From CALLPQ01 sp964421675 (GTDB lineage Bacteria > Pseudomonadota > Alphaproteobacteria > Caulobacterales > Parvularculaceae): a stretch of 64,000 bases of DNA. A model generated the notes under the pieces. It did no database searches, was not told the origin of the DNA, and saw only the letters and a list, made by a program, of their open reading frames with translations. Where the stretch lies: assembly GCA_964421675.1 (NCBI GenBank), contig CAYQXV010000006.1, positions 1-64,000 on the forward strand, in the 5' to 3' direction. Positions 1 through 8,045 of this stretch are shown one piece after another (positions within the stretch are counted from its first letter, which is position 1; each line of letters starts with the position of its first letter). The position numbers and the translations under genes are program-made.

Positions 1-2
1 AT

Positions 3-701
3 GATGTGCGTGTCTTGGCGATGGGTACGACGGAAGACACCAGCGAAAAAGCCTACTCGATTGAACTGTGCGGCGGCACGCACGTTAATCGCGTTGGTGA
101 CATTGGGTTGTTCAAAATTGTTGGCGAAAGTGCTGTCGCAGCAGGTATTCGCAGAATTGAGGCAATGACGGGAGAAGCCGCGCGCTTATGGCTGGAAGAC
201 CAGGCAGGCCTGCTTCGCACCATTGCCGATCAGTTAAAAATTGCCCCCGGTCAGTTGAGCGACCGGGTCAGCGTTTTAATGAAAGAACGCCGCCAGCTTG
301 AACGAGACCTCGCCGATGCCCGCAAAACAATCGCGATGGGCGGCGGCTCGACAAGCGATCAAGACACATCAACGGTGCGCGATATAAACGGTATCGCCTT
401 TATGGGGCGCGTGCTTGACGGTGTCGCGGCAAAGGATCTTCGCACCATTGTCGATGATTCAAAAAAACAACTAGGGTCGGGCGTTGTCGCGATGATTGGC
501 GTGAATGATGGCAAGGCCGCAATAGCGATTGGCGTAACGGCTGACCTCATGGAAAAAATCAGCGCCGTTGACCTTGTGCGTCTTGGCGTTGTTGCGGTCG
601 GGGGAAAAGGCGGCGGCGGGCGCGCAGATATGGCGCAGGCGGGCGGGCCTGATGGCGCTAACGCTGACAAAGCCTTAGACGCAATAGCGAACGCGCTTTA
701 A
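3..701 (+). CDS. alaS: Alanyl-tRNA synthetase, C-terminal part (5' end outside window)
   Basis: C-terminal third of alanyl-tRNA synthetase, which charges tRNA-Ala and clears mischarged Ser or Gly. The reading frame is already open at base 3, so the gene begins before the window. The CGGTHV motif near the start is the zinc-binding signature of the AlaRS editing/SAD domain. A coiled stretch with many Arg and Lys (ERRQLERDLADARK) follows. The Gly-rich end (VGGKGGGGRADMAQAGG) is the DHHA1 domain that helps hold the tRNA elbow. It ends with TAA and is followed by a strong hairpin terminator. It converges on trigger factor. Nothing looks broken in the visible part. Confidence 0.95.
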   Translation, partial: DVRVLAMGTTEDTSEKAYSIELCGGTHVNRVGDIGLFKIVGESAVAAGIRRIEAMTGEAARLWLEDQAGLLRTIADQLKIAPGQLSDRVSVLMKERRQLERDLADARKTIAMGGGSTSDQDTSTVRDINGIAFMGRVLDGVAAKDLRTIVDDSKKQLGSGVVAMIGVNDGKAAIAIGVTADLMEKISAVDLVRLGVVAVGGKGGGGRADMAQAGGPDGANADKALDAIANAL

Positions 702-729
702 CGCTTACCTTCGCAAAATCTGGATACAA

Positions 730-760
730 AAAACCGGTACGGAAAATCCGTACCGGTTTT
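730..760. terminator. Bidirectional intrinsic terminator between alaS and tig
   Basis: Perfect 14-bp inverted repeat with a 3-nt AAA loop (arms 730-743 and 747-760). The arms begin with A and end with T runs, so it can serve as a U-tailed terminator on both strands. It lies 28 nt past the alaS stop and 33 nt past the tig stop of the convergent gene. Confidence 0.9.
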
Positions 761-793
761 ATTTATCAATAAAATTATCAGTCTAAAACCGGG

Positions 794-2128
794 CTAGCCA
801 AGATCGCCTTCAGGATCTTGCATTAGCTCATCTTTTGTAACCGTTTTATCCGTCACTTTTGCCAATTCGAGGATGTAATCAACAACCTTTTCCTCAAATA
901 ATGGCGCGCGAATTTGCGCCATAGCGCCTGGGTTTGAGCGATAAAATTCGAGCACTTCGCGCTCTTGTCCTGGATATTGGCGCGCCTGATTAATGATTTC
1001 ACGCTGAATATCATCATTAGGCACTTCAACTTTACCAGCCTTACCAATCTCAGCAAGAACAAGGCCGAGGCGAACACGGCGCTCAGCGATTTTGCGATAA
1101 TCTTCTTTCAGCTCATCATCGCTTTTATCTTTGTCTTCTTCATCGCGTTCAGCATTTTCAACTTGCGACCAAATCTGATTGAACTCTGCCTCAACCATCG
1201 ATTTGGGAAGCTCAAAGCTATGATTTTCATCAAGCTGGTCGAGCAAATTGCGCTTCACATGACCGCGCGACAATTGTTTGTAATCACTATCAATGCGCTC
1301 TGAAATTTTTTCTTTTAACTCAGCAAGATCTTTCAGACCCACTTTTTCAGCAAGCGCATCATCAATCGCTGCATCTTCCGCTTCGCGCACTTCGTGAACA
1401 TTCACCGCGAAGATCGCTTCTTTACCGGCGAGAGGTTCGTGGCCGTAATCTTCAGGGAACGTCACATTTACGTTGAGATCATCACCAGCCTTCGAGCCGA
1501 TCAATTGATCTTCAAACCCGGGAATAAAATTACCTGATCCAAGGACCAATTCAGCATTTTCGCCTTTGCCCCCTTCAAAAAGCTCACCATCGATAGAGCC
1601 TTCAAAGTCCATCAGAACCATATCGTCTTTACGGGCTTTGGCGGTCTTGGCGCGGGCCTTGTAGCTACGCTGCTGGCCTGCAAGATTTTCCAGCGCTTCA
1701 TTGAGATCTTCTTCCGGGATCTCGGCAACAGGGCGGGTTAACGCCAATTTGCTAACATCCATTGTCTCAAACGTTGGCAAGATTTCAGCGTTAACGTCAT
1801 ATTCCAGATCAGCCTCTCCGGCCATGACCTTGTCCATATCGCTATGAAAGTGCGGATGGGGCTGGGTTGCCGGCTGCAGATCGCGATCTTTGAACGCTTT
1901 CTCAGAGGTTTCGGTAACAACTTCCTGGACAATCTCGCCCATCATGCCTTTGCCGTACATCTTTTTCAGAAAAGAGACAGGCGCTTTGCCTTTGCGGAAG
2001 CCCTTGAGCTGCACTTGATCCTTCATGTCTTCGAGTTTCGTGGTCAGCTTTTCGTCAAGTTCGGCTGCAGAAACGGTAACCTTGAATTTCCGCTCTAGCC
2101 CTTCGCTTGATACTTCAGATACTTCCAT
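794..2128 (-). CDS. tig: Trigger factor, ribosome-associated chaperone and prolyl isomerase
   Basis: Binds the ribosome exit tunnel and shields nascent chains. The N-terminal ribosome-docking signature GFRKGKAP lies at residues 43-50. A FKBP-type PPIase domain is near residues 165-245 (DMVLMDFEGSIDGELFEGG, then ELVLGSGNFIPGFEDQLIG). The remaining helical part is the chaperone arm domain. Length 444 aa is normal for the family. It starts at ATG and ends facing the alaS terminator. The tRNA-Leu gene lies upstream on the same strand, 171 bp away, and may share its promoter. It is not followed by clpP or clpX here because it converges on alaS. Confidence 0.97.
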   Translation of the reverse strand: MEVSEVSSEGLERKFKVTVSAAELDEKLTTKLEDMKDQVQLKGFRKGKAPVSFLKKMYGKGMMGEIVQEVVTETSEKAFKDRDLQPATQPHPHFHSDMDKVMAGEADLEYDVNAEILPTFETMDVSKLALTRPVAEIPEEDLNEALENLAGQQRSYKARAKTAKARKDDMVLMDFEGSIDGELFEGGKGENAELVLGSGNFIPGFEDQLIGSKAGDDLNVNVTFPEDYGHEPLAGKEAIFAVNVHEVREAEDAAIDDALAEKVGLKDLAELKEKISERIDSDYKQLSRGHVKRNLLDQLDENHSFELPKSMVEAEFNQIWSQVENAERDEEDKDKSDDELKEDYRKIAERRVRLGLVLAEIGKAGKVEVPNDDIQREIINQARQYPGQEREVLEFYRSNPGAMAQIRAPLFEEKVVDYILELAKVTDKTVTKDELMQDPEGDLG

Positions 2129-2299
2129 CGTCTATATACTTTCCTGCATCATCGTTCGATCGGGTGGATCAAGGCCTGTTCAAAATCCATGCCCATTTTA
2201 ATTTTCGCAACCGATACCGCAAAGCGCCTGGCGCAAATGCCTGCGTCGCGGCCGTATCACCTCTGGTCGTCACCAAGACGTGGGTTCCAAGGAAGGTGC

Positions 2300-2384
2300 T
2301 GGTGCGGATGAGAGGAATCGAACCTCCACGGATTGCTCCACTGGAACCTAAATCCAGCGCGTCTACCAGTTCCGCCACATCCGC
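2300..2384 (-). tRNA. tRNA-Leu, anticodon UAG
   Basis: A cloverleaf reads on the minus strand: acceptor arm GCGGATG pairs with CATCCGC, followed by discriminator A and an encoded CCA (2300-2302). The anticodon stem CTGGA/TCCAG encloses loop TTTAGGT with anticodon TAG. The long variable arm of a class II tRNA is present, and the T loop reads GTTCGATTC. It is 85 nt with CCA. The anticodon reads CUN leucine codons. A promoter-like sequence sits upstream at 2483-2510. Confidence 0.96.
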
Positions 2385-2482
2385 ATGCCAACGTGTCGCA
2401 CCCCGCAGGGATGCTCGCGTAGACGTCAGTACCATCATGGAATAAGCCCGTGCCAATAGGCGCGGGTCTCCACTAGCGCGCT

Positions 2483-2510
2483 TCTATAGCAGAGCGTTTC
2501 AGTTTGTCGA
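2483..2510 (-). promoter_or_regulatory. Probable sigma-70 promoter for tRNA-Leu (and perhaps tig)
   Basis: On the minus strand TCGACA (2505-2510) and TATAGA (2483-2488) are separated by 16 bp. Each differs from the -35 and -10 consensus at one position. A GC-rich stretch (AGCGCGC) follows the -10 box, as at stringently controlled stable-RNA promoters. It lies about 100 bp upstream of the mature tRNA 5' end, so a long 5' leader would have to be removed by RNase P. Inferred from sequence only. Confidence 0.55.
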
Positions 2511-2511
2511 G

Positions 2512-2528
2512 GCCCGATGCGCTCGGGC
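2512..2528 (-). terminator. Hairpin after the ABC exporter genes
   Basis: Perfect 6-bp GC-rich stem GCCCGA/TCGGGC with a 5-nt loop, 18 nt past the stop of the exporter permease gene. There is no U tract, so termination strength is uncertain. It abuts the putative tRNA-Leu promoter. Confidence 0.4.
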
Positions 2529-2545
2529 GACCAATCAGACCAAAA

Positions 2546-4072
2546 TTAACCACGGCCCGCTGCAAGGCCGATCAGCGCACGCAGATTTGGCGGCGAATCA
2601 TTGAGCAAGCCCCGGCGAAATATCCGCCCCATCAGGGAGACAAAAAATGCGCCAAAAACCAGCATGAAGACCGTAGCGCCGATAATCTCCCAGAGAGGCG
2701 GGCCAGACGCAGCGCGCAACATGACCGCATAGGGCGTATAAAACGGGATCCACGTCATTATTGACGCAACCAGACCATTTGGGTCCTGAAAGACCATCAC
2801 CATGAGCGGCAGGGGCGCCATAACGATTAGGGTGACAGGGCCCAAAAAGGTTTGTGCGTCCTGCAAAGAGTTGGAAATCGCCCCAATGGCCAGATACATC
2901 ATGGCAAAAATGACGTAGCCGCACAGAAAATAAAACAGATAAATCCATATGAGCGGCGAGAGCAACACCGTTGCGATCAGGCCGGTCACCAGTTCATTAC
3001 CGGCAAAAACGGTAAATGCGCCCACCAGGGACAAAATTAGCCCAATGGCCGGGATTGTAAGCCCTACAGCACCAATTCCGATCAATTTGCCGAGCATGAG
3101 TTGATCGGCGGTGACCGAAGACAGGAGCATTTCCACGATTTTATTGGAACGCTCCTCAATGGTATTTGTTAAAAGCAGGCTGCCCACGGAGAAGATGAGA
3201 ATAAACAGCACATAGGTCATGGCCGCAGGCAGGGTCGTTTCAATGCGGTCTCTAAGATTTAACGCTGCCTCCTCAGAGGCGCGGTCAGGGCGGAAGCTGT
3301 TTAGCACAGCACGGGTTGTTATGATTGTGGAATAATTTGCGTCAGACAATCCAAACCCTTGCGCGGCCTCGCGCTGGAGCACCCAATCAAGGGCGCGCTT
3401 TAGGTCGTCTTTCAGGTCCGTATCAACGAGATTGCGCCCCCAATATTGCGCCGGGACGTCACCGTCTTTGCCAAACTGGTCAGGGATAATCAAAACCCCA
3501 TATAGCCCGGCCGCGTCCCCATCATAGGCTTGTTCGCCTAACAGATAGGGGCGCAAACTATCGATCACTTTATTTTCAGAAAGCCCATTTTCAGAAAGTT
3601 GCGCCTCTAGCGCTCCTGTCAGATCGCGGCGGACATAGCGCGCCTTTGGCCCTTCAAAACTATCCGGAGAAACCGCCAGCACGCCGCGTGCAGCCTCACG
3701 CGCGGCAGGAAGCCCGCCAGCATCTTGAAAGGCGCGCTCCCTTTCACGGGTAATCGGAGCGGGTGCAAAGGGTGCAGGCAATGCATCATCACTTTGCCCA
3801 CTAAACCCGCTATTGATTTCTACAAAGGCATCCCACGCTGCAATCGTTCGGCGCAGGCGCGTTCGTGTCAAAAAATTCTCAACCTCATCTGCATACTGAC
3901 CGGTTTGATCGACAATCAGATAACTTCTCACCGGTACAGAAGATTGCGCAACAGTGAGCAAACTAAACAAAGCCAGCAATCCAATTGGACCGAGAAATAT
4001 CAAGAGCAAAAATCCGCGCGAGAACACATATTGCGCATATTCACGCCAGGCGATGATCATCGTTTCTTTCAT
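2546..4072 (-). CDS. ABC-2 type exporter permease (NatB-like)
   Basis: Membrane subunit of an ABC exporter. One transmembrane helix near residues 18-40 (GFLLLIFLGPIGLLALFSLL) is followed by a polar region of about 230 residues, expected outside the membrane. A cluster of at least five helices then runs to the C terminus (AMTYVLFILIFSVGSLLLT onwards, including the conserved EERSNKIVEMLLSSV segment of ABC-2/NatB permeases). The 508-aa length fits NatB-type proteins. Its ATG overlaps the stop of the upstream ATPase gene (TAATG), so the two are translationally coupled. Substrate unknown: NatAB exports sodium, but relatives export other molecules. Confidence 0.85.
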   Translation of the reverse strand: MKETMIIAWREYAQYVFSRGFLLLIFLGPIGLLALFSLLTVAQSSVPVRSYLIVDQTGQYADEVENFLTRTRLRRTIAAWDAFVEINSGFSGQSDDALPAPFAPAPITRERERAFQDAGGLPAAREAARGVLAVSPDSFEGPKARYVRRDLTGALEAQLSENGLSENKVIDSLRPYLLGEQAYDGDAAGLYGVLIIPDQFGKDGDVPAQYWGRNLVDTDLKDDLKRALDWVLQREAAQGFGLSDANYSTIITTRAVLNSFRPDRASEEAALNLRDRIETTLPAAMTYVLFILIFSVGSLLLTNTIEERSNKIVEMLLSSVTADQLMLGKLIGIGAVGLTIPAIGLILSLVGAFTVFAGNELVTGLIATVLLSPLIWIYLFYFLCGYVIFAMMYLAIGAISNSLQDAQTFLGPVTLIVMAPLPLMVMVFQDPNGLVASIMTWIPFYTPYAVMLRAASGPPLWEIIGATVFMLVFGAFFVSLMGRIFRRGLLNDSPPNLRALIGLAAGRG

Positions 4073-5073
4073 TACGACCCCTGCCCTTCATCTGACAATT
4101 GATCGCCTGCAAGTGAGACGAAAATATCGTGAAGCGATGTGCGTTCCTGCTCAAACCGCGTTAGCCGTATGCCGCTTTCAAATGCAATTTGCAGAATTGT
4201 CTGAATGTCAGCGCTACGCTGTAATTCAAGCTCATAGGTATATTCAACGCCGCCAAGCGGTGTTTCAGAATCAGTTCCGGGGCCACCCTGTTGATGGTGC
4301 GGTTGCACGGCGCTCTCTTCAATCCTGGTGATTTTCACGATACCCGGCGCATTTTGCAGGACCGAAACATCATCTTGCGTGCGGATATGCAATCGCGGCG
4401 GAAATAAATCGCGCGCTTGATCTAGGGTCCCTTCAAAGCGTTTTTGCCCGTTAGCAATAATTAAAAACCGATCACAAAGCCGTTCAGCATGTTCCATCAC
4501 ATGGGTTGAAAAAATAACCGTGCGCCCATCATCGCGCAGTTTGCGGATCACCGTTTCCAGCAATTGCTGATTGATCGGATCGAGTCCTGAAAATGGTTCA
4601 TCAAGCACAAGCAGTTCTGGTTCATGAACAAGCGTTGCCAGGAGCTGAACTTTTTGCGCCATCCCCTTCGACAAAGCCTCATTCTTGGATTTGGCAAATG
4701 CATCCAGACCAAACTCTTCAAGAAGCTCGCGGGCTCGCCGGCGCGCAGTGCCTGCGGGTACGCCGCGCAATCTTGCGAAATAGGCAATTGTTTCAGCCGC
4801 TCGCATCTTCCGGTAAAGGCCGCGCTCCTCGGGCAGATAGCCAATCCGGTGGCGCACACTAATCGCGCTGTCGGCTCCTAAAATCGCCACACGGCCCGCG
4901 GTTGGCTGAATAATATCGAGCAACATACGCAGGGTGCTGGTTTTCCCGGCTCCATTCGGACCAAGGAAACCAAAAATTTCGCGCTCATAAACATTAAAGC
5001 TTAAACGGTCCACCGCCCGAAATTCACCATAGCGTTTTTCGACATTTTCCAAAGAAACGATAGGTGTGGACAT
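4072..5073 (-). CDS. ABC exporter ATPase (NatA-like)
   Basis: Nucleotide-binding subunit partnering the downstream permease. Visible motifs are Walker A GPNGAGKTS, an atypical signature LSKGMAQKVQ in place of LSGGQ, Walker B LLVLDEPFSGLDP, and the switch histidine in FSTHVME. The C-terminal about 100 residues form the extra domain seen in NatA/CcmA-like exporters. I chose the ATG at 5073 (333 aa): the frame stays open upstream to a TTG at 5151, but the product alignment begins at STPIVSLENVEKRYG and CCGGGG precedes this ATG. It overlaps the permease start by one base. Confidence 0.88.
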   Translation of the reverse strand: MSTPIVSLENVEKRYGEFRAVDRLSFNVYEREIFGFLGPNGAGKTSTLRMLLDIIQPTAGRVAILGADSAISVRHRIGYLPEERGLYRKMRAAETIAYFARLRGVPAGTARRRARELLEEFGLDAFAKSKNEALSKGMAQKVQLLATLVHEPELLVLDEPFSGLDPINQQLLETVIRKLRDDGRTVIFSTHVMEHAERLCDRFLIIANGQKRFEGTLDQARDLFPPRLHIRTQDDVSVLQNAPGIVKITRIEESAVQPHHQQGGPGTDSETPLGGVEYTYELELQRSADIQTILQIAFESGIRLTRFEQERTSLHDIFVSLAGDQLSDEGQGS

Positions 5074-5188
5074 GAAAACCCCGGAAATAATCCCTGTTAC
5101 CGACTGGATAGATGGTGATGCTAGCGATTTGCTATCATGAAAAACTTTCAATCATATTGATAGGACGCGAATAAAGGCGCGGCCAGCC

Positions 5189-5629
5189 CTACCATGCGCC
5201 AATATTTTCCATACTTGCCCATGGCTCACAGGGCGATAGGGGCTCCCCGCCTTGCAGCAATTCAATCGAGATACCATCGGGTGATCTGACAAATGCCATC
5301 CGGCCATCACGCGGAGGCCGGTTTATTGTGACGCCGCCATCCATGAGGCGTTGGCAGGTGTCATAAATATTTTCAACGCGGTAAGCGAGGTGGCCAAAAT
5401 TGCGACCGCCATCATATTTTTCCGCGTCCCAATTATAGGTTAGCTCCACCATCGGGGCCATGCGCTCCTTCGCCAGGTCGCGGTCACCGGGCGCGGCTAA
5501 AAATACCAGGGTGAAGCGTCCCGCCTCATTGTCGTAGCGATTGGCCTCTTCCAGACCCAATTTGGTACAATAAAAATCCAGCGCCTGATCAAGGTCAGAA
5601 ACTCTGACCATGGTGTGCAAATATTGCAT
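5189..5629 (-). CDS. gloA: Lactoylglutathione lyase (glyoxalase I)
   Basis: Isomerises the hemithioacetal of methylglyoxal and glutathione to S-lactoylglutathione in the cytoplasm. The VOC fold is clear, and the four metal ligands of the family fit His5, Glu62, His80 and Glu123. FYCTKLGLEEANRYDNEAGRF and NFGHLAYRV are typical. The 146-aa form begins at ATG 5629 with GGGAG upstream; a TTG five codons earlier is less likely. It stands alone between the exporter genes and a small membrane protein. The retained E62 and H80 set suggests the Ni-type class, but this is inference. Confidence 0.9.
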   Translation of the reverse strand: MQYLHTMVRVSDLDQALDFYCTKLGLEEANRYDNEAGRFTLVFLAAPGDRDLAKERMAPMVELTYNWDAEKYDGGRNFGHLAYRVENIYDTCQRLMDGGVTINRPPRDGRMAFVRSPDGISIELLQGGEPLSPCEPWASMENIGAW

Positions 5630-5700
5630 TATCGTGTCTCCCAAAAGGTGATGCCCGGCGAGGTGATAGCAGCTCTGATCGTCGCCAATTACTATATGAA

Positions 5701-6240
5701 TTACCGCGCGCGAATAATTTCATCACGCAAATATCCAGGGCGGTTTTTATGATAGTGTCGCGCCGTCAGGGCAACGATTGCGAGCCAGGCCCCGAGCACG
5801 CCGAAGAAATAGTAAAAGCCGCCCAAATTTTCAGCGTAATAAACAGCAGCTTCTGGCGGGGCGGTTGTGAACACACGCATTTGCTCGCCATCAATAAAAA
5901 ACTGATCGGCAAAGTCCACCGGTTGGGGAACGATCCCCACCTGTGCGGCCAGCCAAAGGGCCGCATAAAGCGCGATCAAAACGATCGGAAGCAAGAGCAC
6001 AAACGCGCTCACCGCAATAAGCCAATAGCGCGGATAGCGCGGGAAATGGGTATGATGAAAGACTTGCTGAAATTGTTCACGGTCCAAATGCGCAATAAAT
6101 TCAGGGTCACGGGCTTGGAAATCATCCCACTCCGCCTGCCCGGCTTCTGCGAGCTGCCCATCAATATGACGCTTCCAAAGCCAATACGCACCGCCGCCGG
6201 CAAGGAGTGCAAGTACTACGTAAAAATAAAAACCCAACAT
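5701..6240 (-). CDS. Small integral membrane protein of unknown function
   Basis: I do not recognise a family. The 179-aa protein has an N-terminal helix (FYFYVVLALLAGGGAYWLW), a polar segment of about 50 residues rich in Gln, Asp and His (QFQQVFHHTHFPRYPRYW), a second long helix (LIAVSAFVLLLPIVLIALYAALWLAAQVGIV, split here only for reading), and a third near the C terminus (FGVLGAWLAIVALTA). The start is the ATG at 6240; a TTG four codons upstream is possible. It lies downstream of dapD on the same strand but is separated by a 10-bp inverted repeat, so co-transcription is doubtful. Confidence 0.65.
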   Translation of the reverse strand: MLGFYFYVVLALLAGGGAYWLWKRHIDGQLAEAGQAEWDDFQARDPEFIAHLDREQFQQVFHHTHFPRYPRYWLIAVSAFVLLLPIVLIALYAALWLAAQVGIVPQPVDFADQFFIDGEQMRVFTTAPPEAAVYYAENLGGFYYFFGVLGAWLAIVALTARHYHKNRPGYLRDEIIRAR

Positions 6241-6272
6241 GCGCCTACTCAATCACGAATGGACCATTGAGT

Positions 6273-6307
6273 GCAACAGGGGCTAGCAATTGATCATCCC
6301 CTGTTGC
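6273..6307. terminator. Inverted repeat between dapD and the membrane-protein gene
   Basis: Perfect 10-bp arms GCAACAGGGG (6273-6282) and CCCCTGTTGC (6298-6307) around a 15-nt loop, 9 bp past the dapD stop. There is no U tract. It could end dapD transcription or act as a protein-binding dyad for the next gene. Confidence 0.45.
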
Positions 6308-6315
6308 TGATCGGT

Positions 6316-7164
6316 TTAGTCGCGCAAAAGCTCATTCACTGAGGTTTTAGCGCGGGTCTGTTCATCAACGCGTTTGACAATCACGGCGCAATAAAGTGAC
6401 GGCCCCCAATTCTCATCGGGTAAATTGGACTTAGCCGGAATGGCCCCCGGCACAACCACCGCATAGGGCGGCACTTCGCCGACGAAAACATCCCCCGTCG
6501 CCCGGTCAATGATTTTGGTCGATGCCCCCAAATAAACCCCCATGGCCAAGACCGCGCCTTCGCGCACGATCACCCCTTCGGCAACCTCTGAGCGCGCGCC
6601 AATGAAACAATTATCTTCAATGATCACAGGGTTTGCCTGCAAGGGTTCGAGCACCCCGCCAATCCCTGCCCCGCCGGAGATATGGCAATTCGCCCCGATC
6701 TGCGCGCATGAGCCCACCGTTGCCCATGTATCAATCATGGTCCCCGCCCCGACATAGGCACCAATATTCACATAAGACGGCATTAGCACCGCAGAAGGCG
6801 CTACAAATGACCCGCGCCGGACCGCTGCTGGGGGCACTGCGCGAAACCCGGCATCTGCAAACTCTTTCTCGCCCCAACCTTCAAATTTAGAGGGCACCTT
6901 ATCCCACCAATTCCCGCTGCCGGGCGCGCCTTCAATCAACCCATTTGGCGTGAGACGGAAAGACAGCAAAACCGCCTTTTTTAACCACTGATTGACCTGC
7001 CAATCGCCATTGCCGCTTTTTTCACACACGCGAACCTTGCCGCTATCGATCAGCATCAGTGCTTGATCAACGCTATCCTTGATGCCGGGATGGCGATCTA
7101 ACGCGTCGCGGTCCTCCCACGCTTCATTGATTCGATTTTTTAAAGCAGCAATATCGGTGCTCAT
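6316..7164 (-). CDS. dapD: Tetrahydrodipicolinate N-succinyltransferase
   Basis: Transfers succinyl from succinyl-CoA to tetrahydrodipicolinate in the succinylase branch of lysine and meso-diaminopimelate synthesis. The centre shows the left-handed beta-helix hexapeptide pattern (VAPSAVLMPSYVNIGAYVGAG, read as consecutive I/V-G-x4 turns; then SGGAGIGGVLEPLQANPVII). N-terminal residues 1-100 form the helical domain. Length 282 aa is normal. ATG at 7164 has AAGGAA upstream. The upstream neighbour on the same strand is a HAD nucleotidase, as in several alphaproteobacteria, where the two often sit together. Confidence 0.96.
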   Translation of the reverse strand: MSTDIAALKNRINEAWEDRDALDRHPGIKDSVDQALMLIDSGKVRVCEKSGNGDWQVNQWLKKAVLLSFRLTPNGLIEGAPGSGNWWDKVPSKFEGWGEKEFADAGFRAVPPAAVRRGSFVAPSAVLMPSYVNIGAYVGAGTMIDTWATVGSCAQIGANCHISGGAGIGGVLEPLQANPVIIEDNCFIGARSEVAEGVIVREGAVLAMGVYLGASTKIIDRATGDVFVGEVPPYAVVVPGAIPAKSNLPDENWGPSLYCAVIVKRVDEQTRAKTSVNELLRD

Positions 7165-7268
7165 GATATATTCCTTATAGGGAGTAAATAGTCTCAGTGG
7201 TTACACCGCTCAACTTAGCTGCCTATCCAGTCTCCCCAACCCCTCCCACAAGAGAGGTTACGGGTACC

Positions 7269-7991
7269 CTATAATGCAGCCGCAATGTCAGCGGGCGTTG
7301 ACGATGTCTTCACGGTTGAGAGAAATTCTGTCAAGTCCGTCGTCCGATGATCCACATGGGGCGCATGATCATTTGGATGGGCGGGACGCTTTGCCGAAGG
7401 CTCATCTGCAATCCAACCGCTTTCACTGCACACCAGCACCGTGGTCATGCCGAGCTCGCCCGGCACCTCCAGATTAACCGCAAGGTCTTCAAACATCGCC
7501 GCATTGGTTGGCTCAATATCATAAGCCTTTAAAAACCGCTCATAGGCCTGCGCATGAGGCTTTGGAATGTACCCGGCTGCGGTCACATCGAAAATGCCGT
7601 CAAAGCACGCTGTTATCCCAAGTTTGCCCATGACATTTTCCGCATGGCGAACAGAGCCGTTGGTAAACACGAATCGCCGCCCCGGTAGAGCGGTGATCAT
7701 TTGCGCTAATCTGGTATTGGTCGGCACCCCGGAAACATCGATATCATGAACAAAATCCATGAAATGCTCCGGCTCGACCTTATGGTTTATCATCAGACCG
7801 GCAAGGGTCGTCCCATGGTCAACGTAAAGCTGTTTTTGAACGCGCCTTGCCTCAGCAAGGTCTACCGACAACACCTGGGCGACATAGTCCGTCATTCTTT
7901 TGTCGATTTGCGCAAACAGCTGACATTCTGCCGGGTAAAGAGTATTGTCGAGATCGAACACCCAATCGGTAATATGTGAAAATCCGCTCAC
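7269..7991 (-). CDS. HAD-family pyrimidine 5'-nucleotidase (SDT1-like)
   Basis: Cytoplasmic phosphatase of the HAD superfamily. Motif I is VFDLDNTLYP, with the nucleophile and acid Asp residues. Motif II is FTNGS, the conserved Lys is in IPKPHAQAY, and motif III is FEDLAVNLEVP. DNTLYP with a helical cap is typical of pyrimidine 5'-nucleotidases that hydrolyse UMP or CMP. I chose GTG at 7991 (240 aa), preceded by GGGGA; a TTG at 8039 would add 16 residues unlike the family. The C-terminal 50 residues are poorly conserved in general. The neighbour dapD is downstream. Confidence 0.85.
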   Translation of the reverse strand: MSGFSHITDWVFDLDNTLYPAECQLFAQIDKRMTDYVAQVLSVDLAEARRVQKQLYVDHGTTLAGLMINHKVEPEHFMDFVHDIDVSGVPTNTRLAQMITALPGRRFVFTNGSVRHAENVMGKLGITACFDGIFDVTAAGYIPKPHAQAYERFLKAYDIEPTNAAMFEDLAVNLEVPGELGMTTVLVCSESGWIADEPSAKRPAHPNDHAPHVDHRTTDLTEFLSTVKTSSTPADIAAAL

Positions 7992-8045
7992 GTCACAATA
8001 TCCCCGCAGATAGGGACGTCCCAGCAACACGTGCGCCAATTGAAA